A DNA stretch of 64,000 nt, taken from Tritrichomonas musculus. Lineage: Eukaryota > Parabasalia > Tritrichomonadida > Tritrichomonadidae. Positions 20,396 to 32,108 of the stretch are shown here, one piece after another. How positions within the stretch are numbered: the stretch's first letter is position 1; each line of letters begins with the position of its first letter. Under the pieces are notes generated by a model. The model had not been told where the DNA came from. It searched no databases and worked only from the letters and a program-made list of their open reading frames with translations. The position numbers were made by a program, and so were the translations under genes. The stretch is from positions 744,001-808,000 of the forward strand of contig JAPFFF010000060.1 of assembly GCA_039105265.1 (NCBI GenBank), given 5' to 3'.

Positions 20396-22129
20396 TCAAT
20401 TTTCCCTATTAATTTTATTATCAAAATCATTTAATGAAGGAGGAAGATAAATAATCAAATTGTTGCAGCCAATAAAGGCATTTGAGATTGATATCACTGA
20501 ATAAGGAATATGTATTATATTCAATGAAGAACAATTTCCGAAACTTTTAAATTTAATTCCTCTAACAGATGATGGCAATTCAAATGATACGCTACTTAAT
20601 TTTTGGCATCCGAAGAAAGAAAAGTCACCAATCGACAAAATATTTGAATGAATATTGATATTCTCCAAAGAAAAGCAGTTATAAAAAGTGAAATTTTCGA
20701 TAGTTTTGCAAAGTGGAGGAATTGATATTTTTTTCAATCTTCTGCAATTACTGAAAGCGCTCTCACCAATATATGTAACGCTAGATGGGCTTTCAAATGT
20801 TACTTCTTCCAAATTTATGCATTTTTCAAAGCATGATTTACCGATTGATATTACGGATTTTGAGATAATTACTTTTTCTAATGAATACATGCAATTAAAG
20901 GCATTATCATCTATTTTTTTGTTTGATGATGTAATATATAATTCTTTTATGTTTTTAAGAGAATATTTATAATTTTTGTTCAAAAACATGGAAGAAGGGA
21001 ATATTATTTTGGTTAATTTTCTCATTTTTGGATTAAAATCAATTGTAAAAGATTTCTCTTCAGATTCGATTAATTCAAAGAACTTTTTGTAATTGCATTT
21101 ATTGTAATAATAAAATGCTTTTGAATTGCATAAGTTTGTTGGATAGTAAGAATAATTGCAGTACTTTATACTTGGTGATAAATCTTCATCATTAAAATCA
21201 ATTAAGTTGTTTTCTATAAAATAATTGGTTATTTCAAAATCATGCAATTTCAACAATTCTTTCAAGAAATTAATTGGTGTTTTAATGTTGCATTCTTCAA
21301 GAATATGAATCAAATCTGCATTTCTACTGTGAATTGCATATAACCATAATGATGGTTTTAATTCGACATTATTATATTTGAGATACTTAAAAATTTCAAC
21401 TGAACCATAAAATGCAGCATATTCAATTAATGAAGTTTTTTCAATTTTGATCAAAAACCAATTGGTCTCAAAAATTGATGGGTTTACTTTGGATGAAAGT
21501 GAAATATTGTTTTTAGTAACATATACGATGAATTCCACTACTGAATCATTTCTAATTAACTCACAAATATAATTGTGATTGACTCCGCTTTTTCTATACT
21601 CATTGAAATTTTCAATAAAATTTGAATCATTTATATCAAGTTTCAAATTATAGAAAAGCATTCCTTTAATTTTTTTTTTCATTTTTGCATCGAAATAATC
21701 TTTGAATTCAGGGAATAAAAACATTGGTAATTTCAACTCTTTTATTGTTGATTCATTTAATAAATCATAAATTGTTGAATTTGGAATTATAATTTTGTTT
21801 TTAAATAATATGAATAAAATTAATTTGCTCTTTTTAGATAAATTGAATAATTCTACGTTTGTGAAATTGGTTTTGATTTCATCTTTAAAATATTTGAAAA
21901 ATTTTTCAATTTTGTCATATAAATCAACATTTGGATTAAAGTTACTAAATGTTGATATAATAAAAATCAATTTTTCATTGAAATCATTCCAATATTTTTC
22001 ATTATTTTGGTTTTCATACAAATTAACGAAAGTCTTAAAATTTTTGTCACAATTGGTCTCTTCTTTTAAAAATTGGATGAATGATCTTTGTATTTCTTTT
22101 TTAAATTCTAAACAATCATTGGCTTTCAT
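20396..22129 (-). CDS. DUF3447/ankyrin-type protein with C-terminal BspA-like LRRs
   Basis: This is an intact 577-residue protein and the best complete example of the family in the window. Residues 1-190 are an acidic helical region. About 195-330 is the DUF3447 core with I-E-Y-A-A-F-Y-G-S-V-E-I-F and L-W-L-Y-A-I-H-S-R-N-A-D-L-I. About 370-565 contains eight TpLRR units (S-V-I-S-I-G-K-S-C-F-E-K-C). No signal peptide or membrane helix is present, so an intracellular protein-binding role is as likely as a surface one. Ends in TGA. Candidate initiators (TCATA at 22132-22136, TCATT at 22148-22152) lie just upstream. The broken copies at 1-3629, 8322-9040, 12425-12697 and 27615-29726 are probable relatives. 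Confidence 0.85.
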   Translation of the reverse strand: MKANDCLEFKKEIQRSFIQFLKEETNCDKNFKTFVNLYENQNNEKYWNDFNEKLIFIISTFSNFNPNVDLYDKIEKFFKYFKDEIKTNFTNVELFNLSKKSKLILFILFKNKIIIPNSTIYDLLNESTIKELKLPMFLFPEFKDYFDAKMKKKIKGMLFYNLKLDINDSNFIENFNEYRKSGVNHNYICELIRNDSVVEFIVYVTKNNISLSSKVNPSIFETNWFLIKIEKTSLIEYAAFYGSVEIFKYLKYNNVELKPSLWLYAIHSRNADLIHILEECNIKTPINFLKELLKLHDFEITNYFIENNLIDFNDEDLSPSIKYCNYSYYPTNLCNSKAFYYYNKCNYKKFFELIESEEKSFTIDFNPKMRKLTKIIFPSSMFLNKNYKYSLKNIKELYITSSNKKIDDNAFNCMYSLEKVIISKSVISIGKSCFEKCINLEEVTFESPSSVTYIGESAFSNCRRLKKISIPPLCKTIENFTFYNCFSLENINIHSNILSIGDFSFFGCQKLSSVSFELPSSVRGIKFKSFGNCSSLNIIHIPYSVISISNAFIGCNNLIIYLPPSLNDFDNKINREN

Positions 22130-22334
22130 TTTATGAGAAAAAAATAAAATGATTTTTAATCATCCTATTAATGAAAATTAATGAAAAATTCAATTTTCAG
22201 TTTTATTTTCAGAACAAAAAATTTTTTAAAAAATTTTTAAAGATTCAATTGTAATATAAAAATTTTTCAAAAATAAATCATTGAATTTTATTTTTTTTTT
22301 TTTTTTATTAAAGCCGAAATTACGAAAGGTTAAA

Positions 22335-22943
22335 TTATTGCCATAAATCAAAAACATCATCTATTTTAAACTCATCATTTTCTTTAAACAAATTTGGTAA
22401 AGAATCATCGTTCTTCTCAATTGTTTCGATTGGTTGATTACAAATATTTGGAAGAAATGTTGGAGGATTATCTGATATCTTTGGTTTATATTTGATTTTA
22501 TATTGTAATTGAGTATTTTTACGTGTTAATGACATGAACCTATTTCTAATTGTGACATAAGTTAATCCTTTAAAATATTTTTCCATTTTCTTCCATCTTG
22601 GACCTAAAATTTGATATTTTGCCAGAAGTAATTCATCATCTTGTTTTGTCCATTTTATTTTTTTATGAACATTCTTACATAAGAACAATTTATATCTTTC
22701 ACGACATTGTCTACAATTTCTTCCTTTCATTTGTGAAGCAATTTTTTTCCATTTATCTTCTTCACCATATTTTTGAACCAACTCCAACAGCAATTGATCC
22801 TCTTTTTTAGAAAATGGACGTCTTTTTCTCCTTTTTTTTATTTCATCAGTTTTTTCATCTTCTTCGTCTATTATAAAGTTTGAAATATCATCAAAACTAT
22901 TATCTCTTTCTTGTTGACTATTATCGACCTGATGCATATTCAT
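22335..22943 (-). CDS. Two-repeat (R2R3-type) Myb DNA-binding protein
   Basis: This is a 202-residue nuclear regulator. Two Myb/SANT repeats cover residues about 43-90 (F-S-K-K-E-D-Q-L-L-L, R-N-C-R-Q-C-R-E-R-Y) and 94-140 (W-T-K-Q-D-D-E-L-L-L, Y-V-T-I-R-N-R-F). An acidic N-terminus and a basic K-K-R-R-K-R-R stretch, a likely nuclear signal, precede them. Trichomonads have many small R2R3 Mybs; in Trichomonas vaginalis some regulate the ap65-1 adhesin gene. The second recognition helix (T-Y-V-T-I-R-N-R) departs from the usual R-N-S-R/K-Q pattern, so its target site cannot be predicted. Ends in TAA. Confidence 0.9.
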   Translation of the reverse strand: MNMHQVDNSQQERDNSFDDISNFIIDEEDEKTDEIKKRRKRRPFSKKEDQLLLELVQKYGEEDKWKKIASQMKGRNCRQCRERYKLFLCKNVHKKIKWTKQDDELLLAKYQILGPRWKKMEKYFKGLTYVTIRNRFMSLTRKNTQLQYKIKYKPKISDNPPTFLPNICNQPIETIEKNDDSLPNLFKENDEFKIDDVFDLWQ

Positions 22944-23621
22944 TATTGCATAAAAATTTTAATTCAATTCAAAAAGTACGATTTTTTTCTCATAAAAATA
23001 AAAATATCGTATGCTTCTGAAATGAAAACCGTCGAATAAGTGATAATTACCATCAGATTTATAATTATTTGATGGAATAATTATTTTCTAATAAATCCTT
23101 AAATTATTAATAATTTTCAATTAATATTTTTTTACTCAAAAACATTTTTTTGTTATTAATTTATTAGTTGTGTTCAACACAACTCAGGGTTGTGTTTCGA
23201 TCTTCTACTGTAACAGTTATTTTCCAGGTAAAATATCGATATTACGGTCTCTAACCGCCGATAACGATATTTATCGATAAAAACCGAATGATCGATACAA
23301 AATTTGAGAATTTGTAAATTTCATAAAATAATATCTGCTAAAAAAGAGTAGATGCAACTCTCTCAAACAAAAAAGCATAAACCTCAGAAAAACAAACTTT
23401 TTGAGAATAATCTGCCAAAAATATTCAAAAAGAAAATATTAGTTTACTTATGTGTAAATTGATGCATATTAATGATATAATGATAACCATTGAGCTAATT
23501 GGTGCACATTACTTACTTAAATCATTAATTAATAATAGTTTGATATGATTTAGACATTAAATCCACAAATGTCATTATATTTCACAAACAAAAAGAAAAA
23601 TTTAACAATCAAAAAGTTTTT
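22944..23621. other. Intergenic spacer with a short palindrome
   Basis: No gene. GTTGTGTT-C-AACACAAC lies near 23168-23184, with GGTTGTGTTT just after it. Confidence 0.5.
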
Positions 23622-26600
23622 TTAATTATAATAATCTAAACTCCAATTAATTGGAAAACAATCAATGAATGTAATTTCAAAATGGAAATTGGACTGAGCC
23701 ATCTGACTTATTTTCTTAATTTCGTTAATAAAATCATTTGGATTTTGCAAGATTATCTCGAATTGTTCTTTAAATAAATCTTTAAAGTTATCAGGAATGA
23801 AAGAAATAAATGCTTCTCTTGAATTGCTTGGAAAACCATGATAAAAAGACAAGAGAGATTTAATTAAAGCCATAATTAGCTTATTGATACTTCTGTCATC
23901 ATCAAGATCGTTCTTAAAAACGAGCTGCCACATTTCGTAGAATAATCTTTCAAAATCCTCGTTTACAAGTTCAATGAAAGATGCGATTATTTCAATATTT
24001 CGATTGCTAGAGCAATAATCAACAAGTTCATAAAGAGCAGAATAAGAATTTATTGTTTCATTTTTATCAAAATTTGGTGTAAAAATTGAAACCTCCAAAA
24101 TTCTGAGAAGAAAACGAATCAACGACTGATTTTCAAGAGAGAAAACGAACTTGTTGTGTCTTTTAAATAAAACAATGGCCAATTCTTTCAATTGTTTGCC
24201 GATAGGAGGAAATTCAAACATATTTTTCAAATTGAATTTCATCAAGCAATTCAATATGAAATCAATTGAATTTGTGAAGAAATTATTCTTGTAAATTAAA
24301 TAAACATTAAACATGATATATTTGGCATTAATAATGTCATTATAAATAATCATCGATTGTTCTAGGCATTCAATGTAATTTCCAATGTTTTCATCATTTG
24401 CATATTTTTGAAAATTGATTAAAAAAGACGATAGGTTTTTCAATGTGCATTCAAAAAATAAAATGCTGATTGCAGAATGCTTAGGGAATTTTATTTCTAT
24501 GTTTCTATGGACAATTGAATGCCAAAATGATAATGAAAAAGGCGCATTTTCTTGACTTGCAAATAAAAAATTTGAATTGCTTTCAAAAAAATTGAACGCA
24601 TTCGGAAAAATGCTATTAAAAAGTTGTAAGAATTTTTCTTCATCTTTTACACTATTAAACAATGAAGAATAATCAAATAAAAACAAATTGAATTTTGACA
24701 TTTCTTCTGAATTATTTGAAATATTTTTGAAATTTGAAACAAAAAAATGCAATTGATTTGAATACTTCTCAATAATTGAATTGAGATCTGACAAATTGAA
24801 TAATAATGAATTGTATTCTTTCCTAAAGTTAAGATTCGTTATTGAACTTTGTAATGAAAGAAGAGGCTCTAAATACTTCTTGTCAGAAAGAAGTGAAAAT
24901 ACACTCATAATTCGAAATTGAATGTTGTTATTAAAAGTGAAATTGAATGATGAATAAAACTTGATGTCATTGAAAATTCGTGGTACAATTGTTGCCAACA
25001 TTTTTTCTTTATTGTCAGCATAATTGAAAGAGATGTAATCTTTGTAAAAAATCATAAACTTAAATCCATAGAAAAAGTTCAAAATTGAATTTTCAAGAAA
25101 AGTTGGAAGTGATGAATTCTGATGAAAGTCAGCGTAATTCTTCATAGAATCATCATCGCTAGTTAATTCAACCAGTCTCATAATCTGACTTATGATCGGA
25201 GTCTCCATCTGATACAAATCAAGATCTGCTTCTTTTATTTTGTGTGGAGTTAAAAAAGTGTCATCATCATCGTCATCCATCACTGAACGATTATTTTGCA
25301 TTGAAAAATTATGAAGCATTGAAGGATTTGGCTTCATTAAATAATCATCTTGTACTGAATGATCATACAGCATAGATTTGTTATGCAACATCGAAGGATT
25401 ATGCAGTAATGATGCCGGAATTGGATGGATATTCATAAAAAACTCATCGACCATTGATTGATCATCATTCAAAAAAAAATGGTCGTTCTCAATTAACTCA
25501 TCACTCATATCAATTTTTTGAGTCCTACTTAGATCCTCATCTTCAGTTTGTTTTTCATCTTCAGTTTGTTTTTCATCTTCAGTTTTTTTTTCATCTTCAG
25601 TTTGTTTTTCATCTTCAGTTTGTTGTTCATCTTCAGTTTGTTGTTCATCTTCAGTTTGTTGTTCATCTTCAGTTTGTTGTTCATTTTCAGTTTGTTGTTC
25701 ATCTTCAGTTTGTTGTTCATTCAGTAAAGCTTCAAAATTGATGTATTTATTTGAATGTTCATCTGAATTTTCAATTAAAAATTGATTGCAAATACTCAAT
25801 GCCAAGCACATCTCAAGTTCGTTATCAACAGAATATCTGTTGCTTAAATATTTTTCAACAACTTTGTTGAGCATGTCTCTGAAATAATCGTTAAAAAAGG
25901 TTATGTTAAATACTGTTAATTCGACGACATTTATCAAGAACTCAAACCGAAAATCTTTATTTTCAAATAATGCATTGAATGTAGATTCATAATCTTCATG
26001 AATTGCGTGAAACAGAAATTCAACACATTTCTGAACAATGTTTGTGGTTGCCTGAAATATTTTCAATTGAATGTCTTTATTCAAATTTAAGAAAAATTGA
26101 AAAAATTGATACCAGGACGATAGATAGTGCGTGAAAAGCTGTGGATTTGAGTGAAAGTTAGAAATACTGTCTGTGAAGACAGGTTCATTTTGATAAGAAA
26201 AAATAACGGTTATGGCCAAATTTTCAAATAAATTAAAAAAAGGCAAAAAGCAATCAATATCTTTGACATATTGTCCTTTCATATTAAGTTGCAACTTGTA
26301 AGTTATGGTACAAATAAAATCTATGTATTGCCATTCATCCACAGAAAAAGTTTCACTTTTTAAGACAAATTGAATTAATTCAATTAAATCAAGAAAAGCA
26401 TATTTATAAATAGCAATCAATGTATCTTTGTTTGTATAATTTGGAATTGAAACAATGTGATATAAAAGTTTAAGAAATAAACTTCTCAAATTCACTTCAT
26501 TAAAATTTGAGAAAACAAAAGTATAAAAAGATCGACAAAGTCCTGGACTTTGGTAAATTTCGAGTAATTTTTCTTGATAACATGAAATAGAAAAATTCTT

Positions 26601-27251
26601 AACATCTTCATAATAACCTCGAAATATTAACAAAATTGAATCAAGTAATTCAAAAATACTCTCAATTAAATTCAAATCTCTCAATTCTGGGTTTTTCTCA
26701 ATTTGTTGCAACAATACAATGCATTTGAGTGCAACATTAGGTAACGTATCATTATCATTATCGAAATGATTTGGATGTTTCCAGAAAAATTCAAAAAGAC
26801 CAATCAAAAAATTGAAACCAGCTATTTGGAAACTTTTTGAATAGTTTATAATTGGTTCAATTTTTGGCCAAAAATTAACAAATTCTTTTTTGTCTTCGTG
26901 AAAATATCCATATATTAAACATCCATATGTGCTGCCAATTTGTTTCGCTAGCATTTTGTTCTTTGAAAGGTCACTCATATCTGAATTTAGATAATTATCT
27001 TTTGAAATTAGTGAAAGAAACCATGTATCTAGATTTTGAAAAATAGAAATTGGCCATGATAAAGCAAATTTTCTTATTAACCTAGAAATAATTATGCTAG
27101 CATTAAATCGAATAGCTAAATCAAATGAGTCACTTTCTACGATTGAGCAACATGAGTTCAAATAGTCAGAATTCGATGTTAGTTGTGAAAACGAGTCAAA
27201 AGATTCCCCTTTTAGTAATTGTTGTATAATTCCAACGATTTCTTCAATCAT
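23622..27251 (-). CDS. Large helical-repeat protein, possible importin-beta/exportin family
   Basis: This is an intact 1209-residue protein, ATG at 27251 and TAA at the end. It is almost all helical, rich in Leu/Phe/Asn. The N-terminus has the spacing of an importin-N region (C-S-I-V-E-S-D-S-F-D-L-A-I-R-F-N-A-S-I-I-I, L-I-R-K-F-A-L-S-W), reminiscent of exportin-4/7 proteins, whose size also fits. Residues about 510-575 are an acidic low-complexity insert of about ten E-D-E-Q-Q-T units, and about 600-650 is Met/Asp/Ser-rich. If the reading is right, it would carry cargo through the nuclear pore with Ran. No motif is decisive; other HEAT-like scaffolds are possible. Confidence 0.55.
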   Translation of the reverse strand: MIEEIVGIIQQLLKGESFDSFSQLTSNSDYLNSCCSIVESDSFDLAIRFNASIIISRLIRKFALSWPISIFQNLDTWFLSLISKDNYLNSDMSDLSKNKMLAKQIGSTYGCLIYGYFHEDKKEFVNFWPKIEPIINYSKSFQIAGFNFLIGLFEFFWKHPNHFDNDNDTLPNVALKCIVLLQQIEKNPELRDLNLIESIFELLDSILLIFRGYYEDVKNFSISCYQEKLLEIYQSPGLCRSFYTFVFSNFNEVNLRSLFLKLLYHIVSIPNYTNKDTLIAIYKYAFLDLIELIQFVLKSETFSVDEWQYIDFICTITYKLQLNMKGQYVKDIDCFLPFFNLFENLAITVIFSYQNEPVFTDSISNFHSNPQLFTHYLSSWYQFFQFFLNLNKDIQLKIFQATTNIVQKCVEFLFHAIHEDYESTFNALFENKDFRFEFLINVVELTVFNITFFNDYFRDMLNKVVEKYLSNRYSVDNELEMCLALSICNQFLIENSDEHSNKYINFEALLNEQQTEDEQQTENEQQTEDEQQTEDEQQTEDEQQTEDEKQTEDEKKTEDEKQTEDEKQTEDEDLSRTQKIDMSDELIENDHFFLNDDQSMVDEFFMNIHPIPASLLHNPSMLHNKSMLYDHSVQDDYLMKPNPSMLHNFSMQNNRSVMDDDDDDTFLTPHKIKEADLDLYQMETPIISQIMRLVELTSDDDSMKNYADFHQNSSLPTFLENSILNFFYGFKFMIFYKDYISFNYADNKEKMLATIVPRIFNDIKFYSSFNFTFNNNIQFRIMSVFSLLSDKKYLEPLLSLQSSITNLNFRKEYNSLLFNLSDLNSIIEKYSNQLHFFVSNFKNISNNSEEMSKFNLFLFDYSSLFNSVKDEEKFLQLFNSIFPNAFNFFESNSNFLFASQENAPFSLSFWHSIVHRNIEIKFPKHSAISILFFECTLKNLSSFLINFQKYANDENIGNYIECLEQSMIIYNDIINAKYIMFNVYLIYKNNFFTNSIDFILNCLMKFNLKNMFEFPPIGKQLKELAIVLFKRHNKFVFSLENQSLIRFLLRILEVSIFTPNFDKNETINSYSALYELVDYCSSNRNIEIIASFIELVNEDFERLFYEMWQLVFKNDLDDDRSINKLIMALIKSLLSFYHGFPSNSREAFISFIPDNFKDLFKEQFEIILQNPNDFINEIKKISQMAQSNFHFEITFIDCFPINWSLDYYN
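25535..25720 (-). repeat. 18-bp tandem repeat (E-D-E-Q-Q-T) within the helical-repeat gene
   Basis: About ten units of TTCATCTTCAGTTTGTTG, with G/T changes that alter Q-Q to K-Q or K-K. The period is a multiple of three, so the gene stays in frame. Confidence 0.85.
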
Positions 27252-27614
27252 TTTAATTCTATAACTTTTTAATATAATAAATGGTCGAACATTGATCTTT
27301 TGAAAAAATAGTTTTATTCTGTTAATTAATAGATATATTGATAAATAAAATTAATAATATTTCATTTCTCATAAATTAAATATATATAATCCCATCTTAT
27401 TTACAATATCTTAATCATATAGAGAAAATGATAATTATATAAATTAAAGCATTTATTAAATTTTACAAAATTTATTGAATAATTACAGTAATCAATGGCC
27501 AAACAAATTTTTGCCTCAAATTTAAATGTTTAAATATATTGAAAATAAAATAAATGAATTTATTAAAACTTTGTGTTTTTAAATTAAGGTTTTTATCAGT
27601 TTTGCCACATCTTC
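27252..27614. other. Intergenic spacer
   Basis: A/T-rich, no gene or repeat seen. Confidence 0.5.
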
Positions 27615-29726
27615 CTATATTGTGATTCCTATGTCTCGAATGTTGGGAAGAGAAGGAACTGATATTTGTGTTAATGATGAGCATTCTTGAAAAGCCATAA
27701 AACCAATTTTCGATACTGAAGGAGGAATTGAGATTTGTGTTAATGATGAGCATTTTAAGAATGCATACTCATCAATTTGATTTACAGAAGAAGGAATCTC
27801 TATTTGTGTAAGTGACGAACATTCGCTGAATGCATAACCTCCGATTTTCTTCACCGATGGTGGAATTGATATTTGTTTAATGGATGAGCATTTGCTGAAT
27901 GTTGAGTTTTCAATTAGAGAAACAGCAGAAGGAATTAATATTTGTGTCAATGATGAGCAATCTTTGAAATTACCAATTCATGTCACAGAAGAAGGGATTA
28001 ATATTTGTTTCAGTGACGAGCATCCAATGAAGACAGAATTTCCAAACCTTGTCAGAGAAGAAGGGATTGATATTTGTGTCAATGATGTGCAATCTTTGAA
28101 AGCGCAATATTCAATAGATGCTAAAGAAGAAGGAGATTCAAATATTACTTGTGTCAATGACGAACATCCACTGAAAGTTTCTTCATCAATTTTTTTAATT
28201 AGAGGAGGAATTGATATTTTATCCAACGAGGAGCATCCTCTGAAAGCAGATTTGCCAATATATGTTACTGAAGAAGGAATATAAACGTGTACCAAGTGTT
28301 TGCATTTAAGGAAGCAAGTATTTCCAATTTGAGTCACAGAAGGAGGAATTGAAATCTGAAACAGATATTGGCATTCTAAGAAAGAAGATGGTCCGATTTG
28401 AGATATAGAAGAAGGACATTCAAAAAATACATTTCTAATCCCTGAACAATCGAGAAAGGCAAATTTGCTCATTTTTTTTACAGATGAACAAATTGTAACT
28501 GTATTTGGGAAGATGTATTTGTTCAAGTTTAAAAGATTTGATGTAATTACCAAATTATTCAGACCATTAAAAAAACTATCATTTGCAACTATTTGGTCCA
28601 ATTGTTCGAATTCTTCTGGCAAATAAAGTTTGATGAGATTAACATAATCGAAATTAATTAAGTAATACAAAATTTGTTTGTCAAATGATTTGATATTCAT
28701 GAAATGAAAATTGTAATATTCAAAAATATGTTCGTGAATTGATTTTCTTTTTTGCCAGTCATATTGAGACTCCAAAAGATGATTTTCATCATATCTTGTT
28801 ATTTTGCATTCTTTAATGTAATTTGCAACGTCATTGTGATGACATATGATTGCTTCTTTGAAACATTCATAGAATGTTGAATCTTTTGGATTAACTTGGA
28901 GCTCCTCAAGAAGGTGAATTATTTCTGGATTATTTGAATGAATAGCATAAAGCCACAATGATGGAGTTAAGGTAACTTCTTGCAATCTTAAATATTGAAA
29001 AATATTTATTGATCAATAAAATGCTGCATATTCAATCAACGTTGTTTCTTTGTCAAATAAAAAAGGATTGGATTCAAATAATGAAAAAGGGACTGGGCTT
29101 GAAAGTTGTAAATTTACTCTAGTAGAGAATTCTACAAATTCATCAATTAAATCATTTCGAATTAGTGAGCAAAAATAATTTTCATTTTCTCCTTCTTGAC
29201 GATATATTTCATATTGCTTAATATTTGATATCTTTTCTTCGTAATACAAAACATCTTCTTGACTTAGAAACTCTTTGAATTCTGGATATAAAAACGCAAA
29301 ATATTGATCTCTCTTTTTTTCATAATAATATTTCAACATATATTTAAAAATAATTTCGTCTGCTTCTAATAAATTATTTTGCAAAAGTGAAAGTAACATT
29401 CGAGGATTGCTCTTAAATATATCAAAAATATCAAAATTTGAAAGAAATGTTTTAATCTCATTATGAATCAGGTTTAGCACTTCTCCTATTTTCTTGAAAA
29501 ACTCTTTAGTACGATTATGATTATCTGCTATTTTTGATATATAATAAAGAAAAATCTTCAATTCTTCTTGATTTTGAGAAAAGCCTTGATTTTGGAAATG
29601 GAGATTTAAGTTATTTAGGCTTTCATTAAAACCTTCCTCATTTATATCTTCTTGAAGTAAGGCCAGAAATGTATCTTCAATTTCTATTTTGCCATTGATA
29701 TATGCATCTATCTTTTTGTCCTCCAT
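27615..29726 (-). pseudogene. DUF3447/ankyrin-LRR gene with two in-frame TGA codons
   Basis: A single phase runs from ATG 29726 to TAG 27615, 703 codons, with TGA at 29013-29015 and 27978-27980 and no shift. The first TGA replaces the conserved Gly of I-E-Y-A-A-F-Y-G-S; the sequence resumes S-I-N-I-F-Q-Y-L. The second lies in S-V-T-x-I-G-N, where Arg, Ser or Lys is usual. The order is a helical N-terminus (1-190), the DUF3447 core (about 195-330; L-W-L-Y-A-I-H-S-N-N-P-E) and about twelve TpLRR units. The retained frame over 2.1 kb suggests a very young pseudogene or tolerated read-through. A TCATA initiator-like site lies about 13 bases upstream. Confidence 0.75.
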
Positions 29727-29998
29727 TTTTAATTTATGATTTATAACTTTTTAAGAAATAAAGCAATACAAAAAAAAAAAATCCATTTTCAATACTTAGT
29801 CCTTTTACAACCTCTCAAATTTAACCGTTAAATTAAATAGGATAAAAAATGTTACAACTTCTTCTTAAGTAACTTCAATCTTGATCAAGATCAATAATAA
29901 CAACTATTTTATGTGTATCAAAAATAAATTTATAATTTGGAATCAAATTAAAAAAATTTTAAACTTTTTAATGTCTGCCCATTAGAATCATCAATTTC

Positions 29999-30029
<31 letters not shown>

Positions 30030-30201
30030 CCCTCTTTCAAATTTTGTTTTTTAAAACTTCTTTATTAAAATTTATGAGCTTGTAGAATTTTGCATAAAAT
30101 TTGTCAGATTCTTTAAAAACCTCTCAATTTTGCACTCTGACAAAATTTATTGATCATTTGGTTTAACCTTTATTGAAGATTTTATCCTAACAATAGATTA
30201 G
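29727..30201. other. Spacer with a (TA)n microsatellite
   Basis: No gene. A pure TA run occupies about 30001-30027. Confidence 0.6.
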
Positions 30202-30452
30202 GTGATTTATTTGTTCACATGGAGAGAAGTGTTCCAAATCTTCAATGTGATATTATCTATGCGATTGCCTTTGCATTCACTCAGCATTAATTATCGTAAT
30301 ATTAAGCCATTCAGCATTTATCTTGACCAAAATTTTAATCCTCAATTAGGATATTTTAGTTTTTCATTTTTACTATCATATTTAAAATCAGAAAAAAGTT
30401 TCATTGGAAGTAACACCAGTATATATGGGGCCTGAAGTTCTGTAATATGAAT
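30202..30452 (+). pseudogene. Protein kinase fragment (subdomains VIB-VIII)
   Basis: The frame reads L-H-S-L-S-I-N-Y-R-N-I-K-P-F-S-I-Y-L-D-Q-N-F-N-P-Q, like the H-R-D-x-K-P-x-N-I catalytic loop but with R-N in place of R-D. It ends G-S-N-T-S-I-Y. The neighbouring frame then gives V-Y-M-G-P-E-V-L, the A-P-E motif with A changed to G. Loss of the catalytic Asp and a shift mark it as a relic. An (AC)n and poly-A run follow at 30453-30492. Confidence 0.55.
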
Positions 30453-30454
30453 AT

Positions 30455-30488
<34 letters not shown>

Positions 30489-30686
30489 AAAAGATATTTT
30501 AGTTTTTTCAATGATTATTTTTCAAATGATAAAGGGAAAATGGCCCTAATTGGGAGACAACTCTTTCGTTTTTAAACTTATCATCGATGTATTAAATGAA
30601 GTAAGACCTGTTTTTGATAACGATATTTTTTTTTTTAATAACAATTTCCTATTAAATTTGATAAGAAATGGATTACTAAATGATAA

Positions 30687-31934
30687 AAAACCCCCTCCAA
30701 CTTGCTGGTATTGACGTTTCATTAATTTTACGATTTAATTAAATTGTATTTATGTTTATAAACAAATATTAATTATAGAGTGTTTTATGTTTATGATTAT
30801 TTAATGAGATATTTAAAATACTAATTTCAAAATAAGAAAATACGTTTTTTCTAGAAGCCTTCACAAATATTTATGAGATCTCATATAAAAATACTCGTTT
30901 TTTCTATCCCCTCCCACAAATATTCAATAATAATACGTTTTTAACAAAAAACGTGTTTTTTGAAAAAGAGTTTTTCCTTTGTTAATAATTAATATAAATA
31001 TAATATTCTTTAATAAATATTTTTTAATATATATTATAACAATAAAAATATTATTTAATAAATTATAAATCTTTATTTTGATAGTTTTTTTCATTAATTC
31101 TACTCAATAATGGATATTCAAATAACGAACAATAATGCATTGTGAAATAAAAAAAAACACGTTTTTTTCTAGATTGCCCTCTCAAATATTTGTTAAACCT
31201 CATATAAAAATACTCGTTTTTCTATCTCCTCCCTCAAATATTCAATACTTGGTTGTCAGAAAAATTATTTTAACATTTTCAACAATCATAAAGAATTTCA
31301 TTGTATAAAACAAACAACAACTCAATATATTTCGACAGTCAACCAAATTGTTTGAACTAAAAGTGTTTTTTGAAAGATTATTTTTTTTGACAACCTAAAT
31401 CATACTTCATATTTTTTTCTTTAATGGTAAAAAACTTTTTGTTTAATAAAACTATTCAATACATTACCTAAAATTTAAAAAAAAAAAAAATTCAGAAATT
31501 AATTAGTATAATAATTCCCAATGAATTGATTGTATTTTATAAATTTTAGCAAAGTAAGCATATTGTTTTTCTGTTTTTATCTTTAATTTAGAGTTAAACT
31601 ATGCCAAATCAATAAAATGGCCAATTTAGATAAAATGATCATCACCTAAAAATTTATGAGATGAAATTAAATCAAAAATTCTATACAATATCTAAATAAA
31701 TATATATTTCATTAGGATCTATCAGAAGACTTTGAATGTTTTTTTTACAACATATAATATGTTAATATGCTGAAAGTATTTTCAATGCAGAACGAAATTA
31801 ATTAAAAAAAATATAAATTTAGGATTTGTTAATTTTATATTAATTATAATAATTCTTTTATGAGGTATAATGTAAAAGATATAACTATTTTTTTTCACCT
31901 GTTAAAAAATGTAAACGGTATTGGAGGGGGTTTT
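30687..31934. other. Non-coding segment bounded by 14-bp inverted repeats
   Basis: AAAACCCCCTCCAA at 30687-30700 is matched inverted at 31921-31934. Between them no gene is seen, but a stretch of about 90 bases occurs twice in direct orientation (about 30842-30930 and 31158-31248), sharing TCATATAAAAATACTCGTTT and a C+T-rich tail. It could be a non-autonomous DNA element about 1.25 kb long; no target duplication is clear. Confidence 0.4.
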
Positions 31935-32108
31935 AATGATAATACTAATATTTTTATTTTAGAGAAGAGGAATTTGATTTCCTTTGGAATAAAACATTAA
32001 AAAAAAAGATTAATAAAGAAAATAAAAACAAAAACAATTAATATATATAAATATTTTATCTATCCCAAAATATATCTATTTTCACTTTTCTTAAAGTGTT
32101 TTTGATGT

